A DNA stretch of 64,000 bases from JAEXOD01 sp043805435. Lineage in GTDB: Bacteria; Bacteroidota; Ignavibacteria; Ignavibacteriales; Melioribacteraceae. Positions 19,059 through 28,905 of this stretch are shown here, in pieces. The notes under the pieces were generated by a model that saw only the letters and a list, made by a program, of their open reading frames with translations, searched no databases and had not been told where the DNA came from. The position numbers and the translations under genes are program-made. The DNA lies in contig JAZDHY010000119.1 of the NCBI GenBank assembly GCA_043805435.1, forward strand, positions 1-64,000. The letters are read 5' to 3'. The number at the start of each line of letters is the position of its first letter. The stretch's first letter is position 1.

Positions 19059-19835
19059 ATGAATCTTAAAACGGGTATTAACGAATATTTAATAAATATT
19101 AAAAAGCATAAAATTTATTTTAAATGTAAGTTTAATCCAAATTCAAACGAAGTTGTTTTGTTTATTCATGGCCTTGCCTGCTCGTTGGATTCTTTCCGGA
19201 ATGTGTTTGACGAAGATTATTTTCCCAATAAATCATTACTACTGGTTGATTTGGCCGGCTTTGGAAAGTCTTCAAAAATGGAAACATTTTCGTATTTAAT
19301 GCAAGACCAGGCTTTAATAATTGAAGAATTATTAACACACTTACCGCATTGGAATATACATATTGCTGCACATAGTATGGGAGGGGCAATTGCTTTGTTA
19401 ATGCTGCCAAATATATTATCCCGTGTTTTATCATTTTCCAATATCGAGGGTAATTTAGTTAGCGAAGATTGTGGTGCTTTAAGCAGGGGAATATCATCAA
19501 TCTCTTACGAAAAATATAAAAATGACTTATTCCCTAAGCAATTAATTGAATTTGAAGGTCATCAGCAGCTGCGTTTTGAGGAGACAACTCCTTTTGCAGT
19601 ATATAATAGTGCAAAATCGTTAGTGGAATGGTCGGATAATGGAAAATTATTTAATATGTACAAAAATCTAAAGTGTAAAAAATGTTATTTTTATGGTCAA
19701 GAGAACAAAGATATGCCGATTTTAAATAAACTGAATTTTGTACAAAAGTATATAATTAATAATAGCGGACATGGAATGATGACTGAAAATCCAAAAGAGT
19801 TTTATTCGAATCTTAAAAAGTTTATTAACCAATAA
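19059..19835 (+). CDS. Alpha/beta-hydrolase-fold protein
   Basis: The 258-aa hydrolase starts at the ATG at 19059; an in-frame TTG at 19038 overlaps the upstream gene and is less likely. An oxyanion-side HGLACS motif appears early, the nucleophile elbow is AHSMGGA with S106, and the C-terminal base is H238 in SGHGMMTENP. The catalytic acid is not certain by eye. There is no signal peptide, so it is cytoplasmic. It is coupled with the methyltransferase gene 4 bp upstream. Substrate class (ester, lactone or other) is unknown. Confidence 0.8.
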   Translation: MNLKTGINEYLINIKKHKIYFKCKFNPNSNEVVLFIHGLACSLDSFRNVFDEDYFPNKSLLLVDLAGFGKSSKMETFSYLMQDQALIIEELLTHLPHWNIHIAAHSMGGAIALLMLPNILSRVLSFSNIEGNLVSEDCGALSRGISSISYEKYKNDLFPKQLIEFEGHQQLRFEETTPFAVYNSAKSLVEWSDNGKLFNMYKNLKCKKCYFYGQENKDMPILNKLNFVQKYIINNSGHGMMTENPKEFYSNLKKFINQ

Positions 19836-20012
19836 AATCTTTATAATACTCATTGAATCCAATAAGGTAATCATTTTTACTAAGCAAATAGCGGGGTTTT
19901 ATTCCCGACCTTGTATTTTTGTGTCCTGCAATAAAATTGTTTCGTCTAACAATAAATACATAATAATTGGTATTTAACGCAAAAATTATAAAAGCAATAA
20001 AAATATTATTCA

Positions 20013-20028
20013 TGTGATATATATCACA
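20013..20028. promoter_or_regulatory. Perfect CRP/FNR-family operator
   Basis: TGTGATATATATCACA is a perfect 16-bp palindrome and an exact match to the CRP core TGTGA-N6-TCACA. Its inner part also has FNR-like spacing (GTGAT-N4-ATCAC). It lies 155 bp upstream of the T9SS protein gene at 20184. A regulator of this family is not encoded in the window, so control by a CRP/FNR protein is an inference from the site alone. Confidence 0.55.
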
Positions 20029-20059
20029 AGATTAAAATAAAAGTGCATTAGTGATTTAA

Positions 20060-20075
20060 AGCACAATTTTGTGCT
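20060..20075. promoter_or_regulatory. Second inverted repeat, candidate operator
   Basis: AGCACAA-TT-TTGTGCT is a perfect inverted repeat with a 2-bp centre, 31 bp after the CRP-type site and 108 bp before the gene at 20184. There is no T-run after it, so it is more likely a protein-binding site than a terminator. Confidence 0.4.
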
Positions 20076-20183
20076 CTGGTTTTTATTAACTTCATCTCAA
20101 AATAATATAAGAAATTTTTCGTTAGTTAAAAATCTACCGGAAACAAAGTTTTAAAATAATATTAACATAAACTAGGGGAATTC

Positions 20184-21938
20184 ATGAAAATTAAAAATTT
20201 ACGTTATTTAATAATATTATTAGTTGTGTATCTAACTTACTCAACCTTTTTGCAGGCACAAAGTATTTCTTTTCATGTTGATGATTTAATGGCCGGTCCT
20301 GCTAATTGCAATTGGATGTTTCAGAGTGATGACGATCCGAATTTTAGGGTTGGTGACGGCAATCCTTTTACTTCAAATAATACAAATCCCGACTGGAATA
20401 ATTATGCATACAGAGAATTTACATGGAACGATACAAAACCTACCAGTGCTTTATGTACAGACGAAGATATTCTTGTTCTAAACGGAACCGGAGGGGTTAC
20501 ATTAAAATTATATGGATTTTTACTTAAAGCATTTCATCATATTAATACGGTTGATGCAAATGCAAATTGGGATATACTGGGACAAGCCGGTGATGAAAGA
20601 ATTTATGCGGATGGTATTGGGGAAATTTATAAAGATGATGTGTTGAAGCTAAAAGTTATTAATTGCCGCCTTTCAGTTTCTACACCTTATCCTACATCTG
20701 CCCAAATGAATACACTGTTATTTCCGGGTGCTTTTAATGATAATGTTGGAACGGGATTGGCGGTAACAGGTGCAGGCTGGGGTGTAATAGATGGAGCCAA
20801 TAGTGTGGACGAATGGGAAAACGCAATTGATCCGGGCCATACAGGTCAAATAGAATTCCAATTGTCAACAATTAGTGCTGTTATCCAAGATAATTATGGT
20901 TATTTTGACTTTGATATTACAGTTGTACCTGCCGGTTTTATAGAAAATATGAATTTTGATGATATTCCGCCTATCGAATCGTCTATCGTAAATCTTCCTG
21001 CCTCTGATGTTTCCTTTGATTTTGTAGCCGGTACATTAGATAATGGAAGTTTACAAACAGTAGTTGCAAATCAAAGAATAACAAATCCGGGAGGGACAGC
21101 ACCTGATGGAATTTCTGCAATAAGTCCACAGATGTATTGGCAGATTGGAACAACACTTCAATCTTTTGATGTTGACGTAACTTTTGATATTTCGGATTTA
21201 ACAGGAGTGTCTAATCCTTCAAAACTGCGTATTCTTAAAAGGAATAACAGCTCTGCAAACTGGGCAATTTGGAGTGATTTTTCATTAGTTAACAGTACAA
21301 CAATACGAGCAAATAATGTAACTTCATTTAGTGAATTTGGAATTGGCTCGACATCTGAAAATCCGCTACCTGTGGAATTAGTTTCCTTTACCGGAATTTT
21401 TACTAATAATAAAGTAAAACTTAATTGGTCAACCGCCACAGAAATAAATAATTACGGATATGAGATTGAAAGATTAAAAAAAGAAAGCAACAGTAACGGT
21501 TGGACAAAAATTGGCTTTATTAACGGGGCCGGAAATAGCAATTCAGTAAAAGATTATTCATATATTGATGAAAAAATATTTGATGGTAAATATTTATACC
21601 GATTAAAACAAATTGATTTGGATGGAAAATATGAATATTCCAACCAAATTGAAGTTTTGGTAAATCAAATACCCACCGAATATGTTCTAAATCAAAATTA
21701 TCCAAATCCTTTTAATCCTTCAACTACAATAAGTTTTAGTATTCCCAATGATGGTTTTGTAACATTAAAAATATACGATTTGTTAGGAAAAGAAATAACC
21801 GAACTGGTAAACCAAAAATTATCTGCGGGAAATTACAAGTATAATTTTGATGCCTCAAACTTAACCAGTGGAATTTATTTTTACACTATCGGCTGTAATG
21901 ATTTTACCTCTACAAAAAAAATGATATTGGCAAAATAA
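20184..21938 (+). CDS. Secreted protein with T9SS type A sorting domain
   Basis: This 584-aa protein has an N-terminal signal peptide (about residues 1-26, ending LQAQ). A long beta-rich body with no recognised catalytic motif follows, then a segment LPVELVSFTG...NNYGYEIER typical of the region before the sorting tail, and a C-terminal domain with QNYPNPFNPSTTI and ending TKKMILAK. The tail directs export across the outer membrane through type IX secretion and usually anchorage at the surface. The function of the body is unknown. Two palindromes upstream suggest regulated expression, and a terminator follows at 22005. Confidence 0.85.
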   Translation: MKIKNLRYLIILLVVYLTYSTFLQAQSISFHVDDLMAGPANCNWMFQSDDDPNFRVGDGNPFTSNNTNPDWNNYAYREFTWNDTKPTSALCTDEDILVLNGTGGVTLKLYGFLLKAFHHINTVDANANWDILGQAGDERIYADGIGEIYKDDVLKLKVINCRLSVSTPYPTSAQMNTLLFPGAFNDNVGTGLAVTGAGWGVIDGANSVDEWENAIDPGHTGQIEFQLSTISAVIQDNYGYFDFDITVVPAGFIENMNFDDIPPIESSIVNLPASDVSFDFVAGTLDNGSLQTVVANQRITNPGGTAPDGISAISPQMYWQIGTTLQSFDVDVTFDISDLTGVSNPSKLRILKRNNSSANWAIWSDFSLVNSTTIRANNVTSFSEFGIGSTSENPLPVELVSFTGIFTNNKVKLNWSTATEINNYGYEIERLKKESNSNGWTKIGFINGAGNSNSVKDYSYIDEKIFDGKYLYRLKQIDLDGKYEYSNQIEVLVNQIPTEYVLNQNYPNPFNPSTTISFSIPNDGFVTLKIYDLLGKEITELVNQKLSAGNYKYNFDASNLTSGIYFYTIGCNDFTSTKKMILAK

Positions 21939-22397
21939 TGGTTGTTATTAAAATATAAGTAAAAGTAAAACCGATTTTGATCAACATTACAATTTTTAAA
22001 TTACAAACGCAGCAGTTTATATTGTCTGCGTTTATTTTTAATAAGTTGTTATAAAGTTGGAGTAAAAATCATTTTGCAAATATAATTTTCCCCGAAATAA
22101 TAATTTATAATTTATGAAATTAATTAATAGTAGGGAAATATTTTAGTATAAAAATTAGTATATTCAAATGATAAAAATTATAAAAATAAATAGTTTGGCT
22201 TTTTGAAGGTTACCATTGAAGAAAAAGACAATATTAATAGTTTTATTTTTAAAATAATTCGAATGAAGCTTTTATATTAAAACCTAATCTGTTTATTTAG
22301 AGACTTTTGTAATAAAATAGCTATATTAAACAATAGTTTATTAAGTTTAGATAAATAGTTCTTTAATACTCACCGGAAATTATTAAAAGGAGTAGTT
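21939..22397. other. Intergenic region
   Basis: Apart from the terminator at 22005-22040, I see no gene or clear motif. The AAAAGGAG sequence ending near 22393 is the ribosome binding site of the esterase gene. Confidence 0.6.
22005..22040 (+). terminator. Rho-independent terminator
   Basis: AAACGCAG (22005-22012) pairs with CTGCGTTT (22026-22033), followed by ATTTTTA. It ends transcription of the T9SS gene that stops at 21938. Confidence 0.7.
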
Positions 22398-23246
22398 ATG
22401 AAATTTTGGAAAATTATAGTAGTGATTTTTACTTTATGTTTGTTGACTTCTTCTTATGCCCAGGAAATTACTAGTCGAGAATATATTTATTCAATAAAAA
22501 ATGGCATCGAATTAAAGGCCTATGTGTTTACTTTAGATAGTTTAGTGAATATCGAAAATCTTCCTGCAATTGTAATATTCCATGGAGGTGGGTGGACAAT
22601 GGGTGAAGCCTCGTGGTCTTTTGGTAAGGCGCAACATTTTGCAAAACTTGGATTTGTAGCAATTGCCGCACAATATAGAATCTCTGACCAAAAGAGTATC
22701 ACACCGGTTGAAGCAATGGAAGATGCACGCGATATAATAAAATGGATTAGATTAAATAAAAGTCTATTAAAAATAAACCCAAATAAATTAGTTGGTTATG
22801 GATGGTCCGCGGGATCTCATTTGGTTTCATCAGCATCAATATTTGAAGACTCAAATTCCTTGGTTAGTTCAAGTCCAAATGCGTTAATATTGGTTTCACC
22901 GGCTGTTTCTTTGGGAAAAGATGATTGGTTTAAGAGATTATTATTAAACAAAGTAGAAGCATATCAAGTATCACCTGATGAAAATGTTAAAAATGGATTA
23001 CCACCTACATTAATTCTTGAAGGTCGAGACGATACAGTTACTCCTTTATGGGGGGTGCAAAATTTTGCGAAAAAGATGAAATTAAACGGAAACATTTGCG
23101 AATTAATTATATTTGATGGGGTTGGACATCTTTTTACTCCATCAAGTGAACCCGATAATGGCTTGCCAAACCCTGATAAAAAAGTCCTAGCCGATGCAAT
23201 TCAAAAGGAGAATGATTTTTTGAGATCATTGGGATATATAAACTAA
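22398..23246 (+). CDS. Exported alpha/beta-hydrolase (acetyl-esterase/BD-FAE type)
   Basis: This 282-aa protein has a signal peptide (residues 1-21, ending YAQ). The HGGGW oxyanion motif starts at H62, the nucleophile is S137 in GWSAGSH, and the acid is D211 or D212 in GRDDTVTP. The base is H244 in GVGHLF. This is the hormone-sensitive-lipase/BD-FAE arrangement, acting on acyl esters such as acetylated sugars. A strong ribosome site AAAGGAG precedes the ATG. The gene stands alone; the two-component pair downstream points toward it. Confidence 0.82.
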   Translation: MKFWKIIVVIFTLCLLTSSYAQEITSREYIYSIKNGIELKAYVFTLDSLVNIENLPAIVIFHGGGWTMGEASWSFGKAQHFAKLGFVAIAAQYRISDQKSITPVEAMEDARDIIKWIRLNKSLLKINPNKLVGYGWSAGSHLVSSASIFEDSNSLVSSSPNALILVSPAVSLGKDDWFKRLLLNKVEAYQVSPDENVKNGLPPTLILEGRDDTVTPLWGVQNFAKKMKLNGNICELIIFDGVGHLFTPSSEPDNGLPNPDKKVLADAIQKENDFLRSLGYIN

Positions 23247-23382
23247 TAATTGATTTCTCTATTGCAATATACATGTCGGCATATATAATTACAGCCGGAA
23301 ATTGATAATTGTTAAACCTACCTCTATATAATCTGTTAGTAAATTATATACTAACATGTTTAATCTTTTGAAAATTATGTTT

Positions 23383-24096
23383 TTATATATTAAATTTTTT
23401 CATTACCTCGTTTTTATAATTTCGTCCTATTGGTAAGTTTTTATTTAATATTTCAACTGAACTTGGAGTATAAGCCTCAATTTTAGAAACAGATACTATA
23501 TAAGAACGATGAATCCGCAAAAATTTATCATGTGGTAAAGTTTGTTCAAAAAAACCGATCTGATTTTTAGTAATAATTTTTTTGTCTTTTTTATAAATTG
23601 TAACATAATCTTTAAGACTTTCTAAAAAGTATATTTCATCCAATAAAATCCTAATCATTTTTCTGTCTGATTTAACAAAAATATATGGGTCGTCTTTAAT
23701 TTCGGTTTGTAATAACGAAACGGCAGTATCAAATTTTGGCTTAATAGATTCATAATATTTATCCATTGCTTTTAAAAACCTGTCAATTGGTATCGGTTTT
23801 AAAAGATAATCAACTACGTTTAAGTCAAAACCGTCTATTGCATAATCGCGATATGCAGTTGTAAAAATTACTTTTGGAGGACTAAGCAATGTTTTAACAA
23901 AATCAATTCCGGTTATTTGCGGCATTTGAATGTCTAAAAAAATAAGATCAACAGCTTTTTTTTTGATAATTTCAAAGGCTTGTACAGCATTTTGGCATTT
24001 GCCAACAATTTCAATATCCGATAAATTATTAAGATATGTTTCAATAACTTCAATTGCAAGAGGTTCGTCATCAACTATCAAACACCTTGTTTTCAT
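23383..24096 (-). CDS. LytTR-family response regulator
   Basis: This 237-aa regulator has a receiver domain (DD at residues 9-10, phospho-acceptor D55 in IFLDIQMP, T80 and K100 in DYLLKPI) and a C-terminal LytTR DNA-binding domain (about residues 135-237, with the typical FLRIHRSYIV segment). It is encoded 2 bp after its partner histidine kinase on the minus strand, an operon. LytTR regulators bind direct-repeat sites; the targets cannot be fixed here. Confidence 0.9.
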   Translation of the reverse strand: MKTRCLIVDDEPLAIEVIETYLNNLSDIEIVGKCQNAVQAFEIIKKKAVDLIFLDIQMPQITGIDFVKTLLSPPKVIFTTAYRDYAIDGFDLNVVDYLLKPIPIDRFLKAMDKYYESIKPKFDTAVSLLQTEIKDDPYIFVKSDRKMIRILLDEIYFLESLKDYVTIYKKDKKIITKNQIGFFEQTLPHDKFLRIHRSYIVSVSKIEAYTPSSVEILNKNLPIGRNYKNEVMKKFNI

Positions 24097-24098
24097 TG

Positions 24099-25178
24099 TT
24101 AATCCTTATTATTTAAAGATAAGTTAAGATAAACCGAATGTTTATTATCCTCGTCAACAATATTTAATTCATAACTGTGGGCATAAATTAGGTCAAGCCT
24201 TCTTTTAACATTAGTCAAACCAATACCTTCCGAATGGGAACTGTTCTTTTCTGATTTTATTTTGCTTTTGCTGTTTGCAACAGTTAATAAAATAAAAGAA
24301 TCCTGAATGTTTAGGTTTATTTTAATCCAAGGGTTATCTAAATTAGTACTAACTCCATGTTTAAAACTATTTTCAATAAAAGGAAATATAATTAAAGGTG
24401 CAATTTTTATATTATCCATCGTTCCGATAATATTAAATTCAAAGTTTAGCCGCAAACCGTATCTTAGTTTTTCTAATTCAACATAGTCGTTTACTAATTT
24501 AATTTCTTTTTCGAGCGGAATATATTTTACGTTGCTTTCATATAAAATAAAATCAAGCATGGAAGATAATTTTAAAATCATCTCCGGTGTACGATCAGAT
24601 TTTTTTAACGCTAAGGCATAAAGACTGTTTAATACATTAAAGAGGAAATGGGGATTCATTTGTGCTTTAAGGAACTTTAATTCAGCTTCAAGATTTTCCT
24701 GTACTAATTTTTGGTTTATTTGTTGATTTATAAACCATCGTTTAGTTAGTTTAATGAAACCAAACAAAAAGACAATATAATATATACTAATTGTATGCGA
24801 CATTAAATAAGTTGGATAAAAGAATCCGGCACTGTAATATGACTTGAGGGATATTGCGGGATAAAATTTGGGGGCTATAATAAACCAAAATTCTAGTTTA
24901 AATAAAAGCACAAAGGCCATTAGCGAAATAATAAAAACAACAACAAATTTTAAATATTGTGCCTTTAATAAATATCTTGGAACAATAAAATAATTGGTAA
25001 AATACGTAGCAGCTAATAAAATTGGCAAATAATAAATATATGCTAAAAATGTTTCCATATAATCGTTTCTATAATATCCGCCCTGAAAAGTATAAAATGC
25101 TAAATACAAAAACCAAAACAACAAATGAAAAAAAACTCGTTTGCTGTTTTTAATAATATTATATTTTAAAAAGTCCAA
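24099..25178 (-). CDS. LytS-type sensor histidine kinase
   Basis: This 359-aa kinase has four hydrophobic segments (about residues 15-30, 45-65, 76-101 and 125-145). A short helical linker, the His_kinase box KAQMNPHFLFNVLNS with H177, and an ATP-binding domain (IIFPFIENSFKHG, later EGIGLTNVKRRL) follow. The apparent start is TTG; AGGTAA lies just upstream of it and no better ATG precedes the first membrane segment. It pairs with the LytTR regulator immediately downstream. No periplasmic sensor domain is present, so it probably senses a membrane or hydrophobic signal. Confidence 0.9.
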   Translation of the reverse strand: MDFLKYNIIKNSKRVFFHLLFWFLYLAFYTFQGGYYRNDYMETFLAYIYYLPILLAATYFTNYFIVPRYLLKAQYLKFVVVFIISLMAFVLLFKLEFWFIIAPKFYPAISLKSYYSAGFFYPTYLMSHTISIYYIVFLFGFIKLTKRWFINQQINQKLVQENLEAELKFLKAQMNPHFLFNVLNSLYALALKKSDRTPEMILKLSSMLDFILYESNVKYIPLEKEIKLVNDYVELEKLRYGLRLNFEFNIIGTMDNIKIAPLIIFPFIENSFKHGVSTNLDNPWIKINLNIQDSFILLTVANSKSKIKSEKNSSHSEGIGLTNVKRRLDLIYAHSYELNIVDEDNKHSVYLNLSLNNKD

Positions 25179-25564
25179 TAAGTTACCTAAATGTGTAATT
25201 TTATCAAATTAACTTGTATTTATTTTTATTTAAAATTATTATATTTATATCATTTCAAGTGTTGCAATTATGCTCTTTTTATTACAATCCTGAACTAATA
25301 AGTATATCTAACCCGATTTATTAAATAAACATAATATAATAGATTTATGAATAATTTCCATAATATTTAGACAAATAACTTAAAACAAAACATATACTAC
25401 TGTTTTTTGCAGGTGAATGCAGCATGTAGGTATATATATGCTATATAAGTTTATTTAATATGTGTACGTCTAAATTGTAGGAAATAGCTTTTTAATATTA
25501 TTAAATTTGTTCAAAAGAAAAAAACGGAAAATATAATAAACGTTTAACACTTAAGGAGCTAAAA
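25179..25564. other. Divergent intergenic region
   Basis: This lies between the minus-strand histidine kinase and the plus-strand FISUMP gene, so it should hold promoters for both. I could not pick out a clear promoter or operator. AAGGAG near 25553 is the ribosome site of the FISUMP gene. Confidence 0.5.
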
Positions 25565-26542
25565 ATGAAAAACAGACTATTTAAAAATTTAATACTGATT
25601 TTGTCAATTTTATTTAGTACCGTAATAATTTCGGGATTTGATAGAGTTGGGACTAATGAGGACTCGACAGTAACCGATTTTGATGGTAATCTTTACCATA
25701 CTGTATCTATTGGTGACCAAATATGGCTTAAAGAAAATCTTAACTCAAAACATTATAGTGATGGAACCATAATACCGGGAGTGGCAGCGTATAATAACAG
25801 TGACAGTATGGCTGTTATATATGGCAGGCTTTATACTTGGAATGCGGCAATGAAAAACAGCACAACACCCGGTACTCAAGGTGTCTGCCCAAACGAATGG
25901 CATGTTCCAAGTGATGCCGAGTGGACAAAACTTGAAAACTATCTTGGCGGTGTTACTGTTGCAGGTGGAAAAATGAAAGAAACAGGTACTGCACATTGGT
26001 TTTCTCCAAATACCGGGGCAACTAACAGCAGCGGTTTATCAATATTGGCAGCAGGTGAATATGATGCCCATTATTCTCCAAATATATTTCAACAGTTGAA
26101 AGAGTCGGCCGTTTTTTGGACGTCAACTCAAATAAGCAGTTCAAAAGCACGGGAAAGATATTTAACATATAATCAGGCTTCAAGCAACTTCTACGACTGG
26201 TTTAAAGTAATGAAATATTCAATTAGATGTGTAAAAGACGAACCTACCGGTATTGAAACGGAAAACGAAATAGGTGCAAACAGATATGATTTAGAACAAA
26301 ACTATCCCAATCCTTTTAATCCTTCAACAAATATTATTTATAGCATACCGCAAAGCGAACACGTTACTTTGAAGATTTTTAACAATATCGGTCAGGAAAT
26401 TCTTTCCGTTGTTAACCAAAATCAAAAAGCGGGTTCATATTCGGTCAATGTTAATATGAGCGATTATAGCAGCGGCATATATTATTATCAAATTAATGCC
26501 GGGGAATTAATACAATCTAAAAAAATGGCATTAATTAAATAG
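25565..26542 (+). CDS. FISUMP-domain surface protein with T9SS sorting tail
   Basis: This 325-aa protein has a signal peptide over about residues 1-24. Residues 35-225 form a FISUMP domain (Fibrobacter succinogenes major paralogous domain), recognised by GNLYHTVSIGDQIWLKENLN, YGRLYTWNAAM, CPNEWHVPSDAEW and a late YSIRCVKD. The C-terminal T9SS domain contains QNYPNPFNPSTNI and ends SKKMALIK. It is expected on the cell surface; the role of FISUMP domains is unknown, possibly adhesion or binding. The next gene starts 12 bp later and is probably co-transcribed. Confidence 0.88.
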   Translation: MKNRLFKNLILILSILFSTVIISGFDRVGTNEDSTVTDFDGNLYHTVSIGDQIWLKENLNSKHYSDGTIIPGVAAYNNSDSMAVIYGRLYTWNAAMKNSTTPGTQGVCPNEWHVPSDAEWTKLENYLGGVTVAGGKMKETGTAHWFSPNTGATNSSGLSILAAGEYDAHYSPNIFQQLKESAVFWTSTQISSSKARERYLTYNQASSNFYDWFKVMKYSIRCVKDEPTGIETENEIGANRYDLEQNYPNPFNPSTNIIYSIPQSEHVTLKIFNNIGQEILSVVNQNQKAGSYSVNVNMSDYSSGIYYYQINAGELIQSKKMALIK

Positions 26543-26553
26543 TGGAGTTAAAA

Positions 26554-27996
26554 ATGAACCGTTTATATATTATAATTTTAGTTATTGCCGTTATTATTTC
26601 CAATACTGTTACAAGCCAAACCTCTTTTATTAAACGAACAATTGACGGAGAAAGAGTTACGGGAATTAATACGGGAGATTTAGATAATGATGGCGATTTG
26701 GATATCGTTGTTTGTAATAGATTAAAAAACAGAATTGTATTTTGGAGAAATGATGGAGGAACCCCGGTTCAATTTACAAAAGTAAATATCGATTCAGTTT
26801 TTAATGCACCGATGTACAATTATATAAAAGATGTTAATAATGATGGCCGATTAGATGTTATTGCAAGTTCTTCAGCTAATGGAGTTGTTGCGGTATGGCT
26901 TAATAATGGGGGAACACCAATCGGTTGGACAAAACAGATAATTGCGGAAGGGTTTTCTAACGCCCATTCAGTTTATGCCGATGATATTAATGGTGACGGT
27001 TTTATTGATATAATAAGTTCGTGCGGAACAAGTCTTAATCAAGTTGCCTGGTGGAAAAATAGTGGCAGTGAACCGATAGTATGGAGCAAAAACGTTGTAG
27101 CAACAAATTTCCGTGGATCACAAACTATTATGACGTCCGATATTAACGGAGATAATAGACCTGATATTGTAGCTGCGGCTTCTGATGACGATGAAATTGC
27201 ATGGTGGAGAAATGAAGGAGGTGATACTGTAAGGTGGACAAAATTTGTAGTAACAAAAGATATTGACCTTCCTCATTGGATTTACGCCTGCGATATTGAT
27301 TTGGATAATGATATTGACATTTTGGGTGCAGGTTATCTTAGTACCGAAATATCATTGTGGAAAAATGAAGGTGGAGACACAATAAAATGGACAAAACAAT
27401 TTATTGCATCTTATTTTGGGTGTCCGCTTACAGTACATGCAGCGGATTTTGATAATGATTCCAAGCTTGATGTAATTGCAACGGGATATGTTGATGATGT
27501 AATTGGTTATTGGAAAAATAATGGCGGCAACCCAATTAAATGGACTTATGCTTCTATTGTAAATGGCTATAACGGCCCTTGGCCATTATCCGCTTGTGAT
27601 TTAGATAACGATGGCGATAATGATATTATTGCAGGGGCAGATATATTAAACTCACCCGGAACGGCAGCACCTTTAACATGGTGGGAAAATAAATTTATTT
27701 TGAATGATGTTGATGACAAAGATAATATTAAACTGAATTATAATCTTAAACAAAATTATCCAAATCCTTTTAATCCTTTAACACAAATTGATTATTCAAT
27801 TCCCAAAAAGGAATATGTTAATCTTGATATATATAATTCAATTGGAAAAAAAATATTATCAGTTATTAATAAATTACAAGAAGTGGGCAACTATTCGGTT
27901 GTAGTTGATATGAATAGTTTTTGCAGTGGGGTATATTTTTGCAGGCTGCAAGCCGGAACTTTTTGTCAAACACGTAAACTTATTTTATTAAAATAA
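26554..27996 (+). CDS. FG-GAP/VCBS-repeat secreted protein with T9SS tail
   Basis: This 480-aa protein starts at the ATG at 26554, preceded by GTGGAG; an in-frame GTG at 26542 overlaps the previous stop. A signal peptide (about residues 1-21) is followed by seven or so repeats of a D-x-[DN]-x-DG-x-x-D-[IV] calcium-binding type loop (for example DLDNDGDLDIV, DINGDGFIDII), spaced about 50 residues apart. That suggests an integrin-like beta-propeller. The T9SS tail contains QNYPNPFNPLTQI. It is expected at the cell surface, likely as a Ca-stabilised binding protein. It is paired with the FISUMP gene upstream. Confidence 0.88.
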   Translation: MNRLYIIILVIAVIISNTVTSQTSFIKRTIDGERVTGINTGDLDNDGDLDIVVCNRLKNRIVFWRNDGGTPVQFTKVNIDSVFNAPMYNYIKDVNNDGRLDVIASSSANGVVAVWLNNGGTPIGWTKQIIAEGFSNAHSVYADDINGDGFIDIISSCGTSLNQVAWWKNSGSEPIVWSKNVVATNFRGSQTIMTSDINGDNRPDIVAAASDDDEIAWWRNEGGDTVRWTKFVVTKDIDLPHWIYACDIDLDNDIDILGAGYLSTEISLWKNEGGDTIKWTKQFIASYFGCPLTVHAADFDNDSKLDVIATGYVDDVIGYWKNNGGNPIKWTYASIVNGYNGPWPLSACDLDNDGDNDIIAGADILNSPGTAAPLTWWENKFILNDVDDKDNIKLNYNLKQNYPNPFNPLTQIDYSIPKKEYVNLDIYNSIGKKILSVINKLQEVGNYSVVVDMNSFCSGVYFCRLQAGTFCQTRKLILLK

Positions 27997-28209
27997 AATT
28001 ATCAGGTACATTAACCAAACTCGTTAATATTTGTTAGATTTGTCTTTTAATTCATCTTATTATATGACATAGTAAAAACCTTTTACTTATTATTTCGTCT
28101 AATTATTAGAAAATTATTTTTTTATTCTAAAAATATAACATTATATTTTTTAAAAATTCTAAAAAATAATCATAAAATAATTATCAATTTTACATAAGAC
28201 GAGATTAAT

Positions 28210-28770
28210 ATGAAAAAAGATAAAAACATGGTATGCCCGGTTGAATTAGCAGGATCCTTAGATAATAAGTTAAGAAAGTGGTTTCAGAACCCGCAAAAAA
28301 TATTATCCCCTTATATAAATTTGGGTATGAAGGTGCTTGATGTTGGTTGCGGCCCCGGATTTTTTTCGGTTGAAATAGCTAAAATGGTTGGTGAAAAAGG
28401 GAAAGTATATTCCGTTGATTTGCAGGAAGGGATGCTGGATAAAATAAGAGCTAAAATTAAAGGAACAAAATTAGAAAGAATAATAAGCACAGTTAAATGT
28501 GAAGATGGTAAAATTAATGTACCGGAAAAAGTAGATTTTATTTTAGCCTTTTATATGGTTCATGAAGTACCCAATAAAGATGTTTTTTTTGAATTGTTAA
28601 AAAATCTTTTGGAAGAAAAAGGAAAGTTTTTAATTGTTGAACCAAAGTTTTTTCATGTAACAAAAAGTGAATTTAGCTTAACTTTGGAAAAAGCCAAAAA
28701 AGCAGGATTTAAAACTTATCCCGGGCCAAAATTACCATTTAGCTTTTCGGCTATTTTAATGAATGAATAA
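28210..28770 (+). CDS. SAM-dependent methyltransferase (UbiE-like)
   Basis: This 186-aa protein has SAM motif I KVLDVGCGPGFF at about residues 41-52, KVYSVDLQ as strand 2, and VDFILAFYMVHEVP at the motif IV position. The N-terminus MVCPVELAGSLDNKLR resembles small methyltransferases found in anaerobes. Its acceptor is unknown. The gene stands alone with AT-rich spacers on both sides. Confidence 0.82.
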   Translation: MKKDKNMVCPVELAGSLDNKLRKWFQNPQKILSPYINLGMKVLDVGCGPGFFSVEIAKMVGEKGKVYSVDLQEGMLDKIRAKIKGTKLERIISTVKCEDGKINVPEKVDFILAFYMVHEVPNKDVFFELLKNLLEEKGKFLIVEPKFFHVTKSEFSLTLEKAKKAGFKTYPGPKLPFSFSAILMNE

Positions 28771-28905
28771 TGGCTCTACAACTGACTTATTAAAAAAAGA
28801 TATTAAATAAAAGGGCATTAAATATTCCTTGACAATTGCGGACTTATTATTTATTTTAATCCACCTATTATGGGTAAATAAAAATAATTATAAATAGGAG
28901 GTTTT

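Larger units (their letters stand above)
19836..20183. other. Intergenic region with two strong palindromes ahead of a T9SS gene
   Basis: No intact gene is called. The stretch carries a CRP/FNR-type palindrome (20013-20028) and an AGCACAA/TTGTGCT inverted repeat (20060-20075), both upstream of the secreted-protein gene at 20184. The AGGGGAATTC sequence immediately before that gene supplies a ribosome site. Confidence 0.6.

Noticed and set aside
19825..20013. 62-aa minus-strand frame with a hydrophobic N-terminus
   Set aside because: No ribosome site; its start codon abuts the CRP-type palindrome and its end overlaps the convergent hydrolase gene. The composition is plausible but there is no other support.
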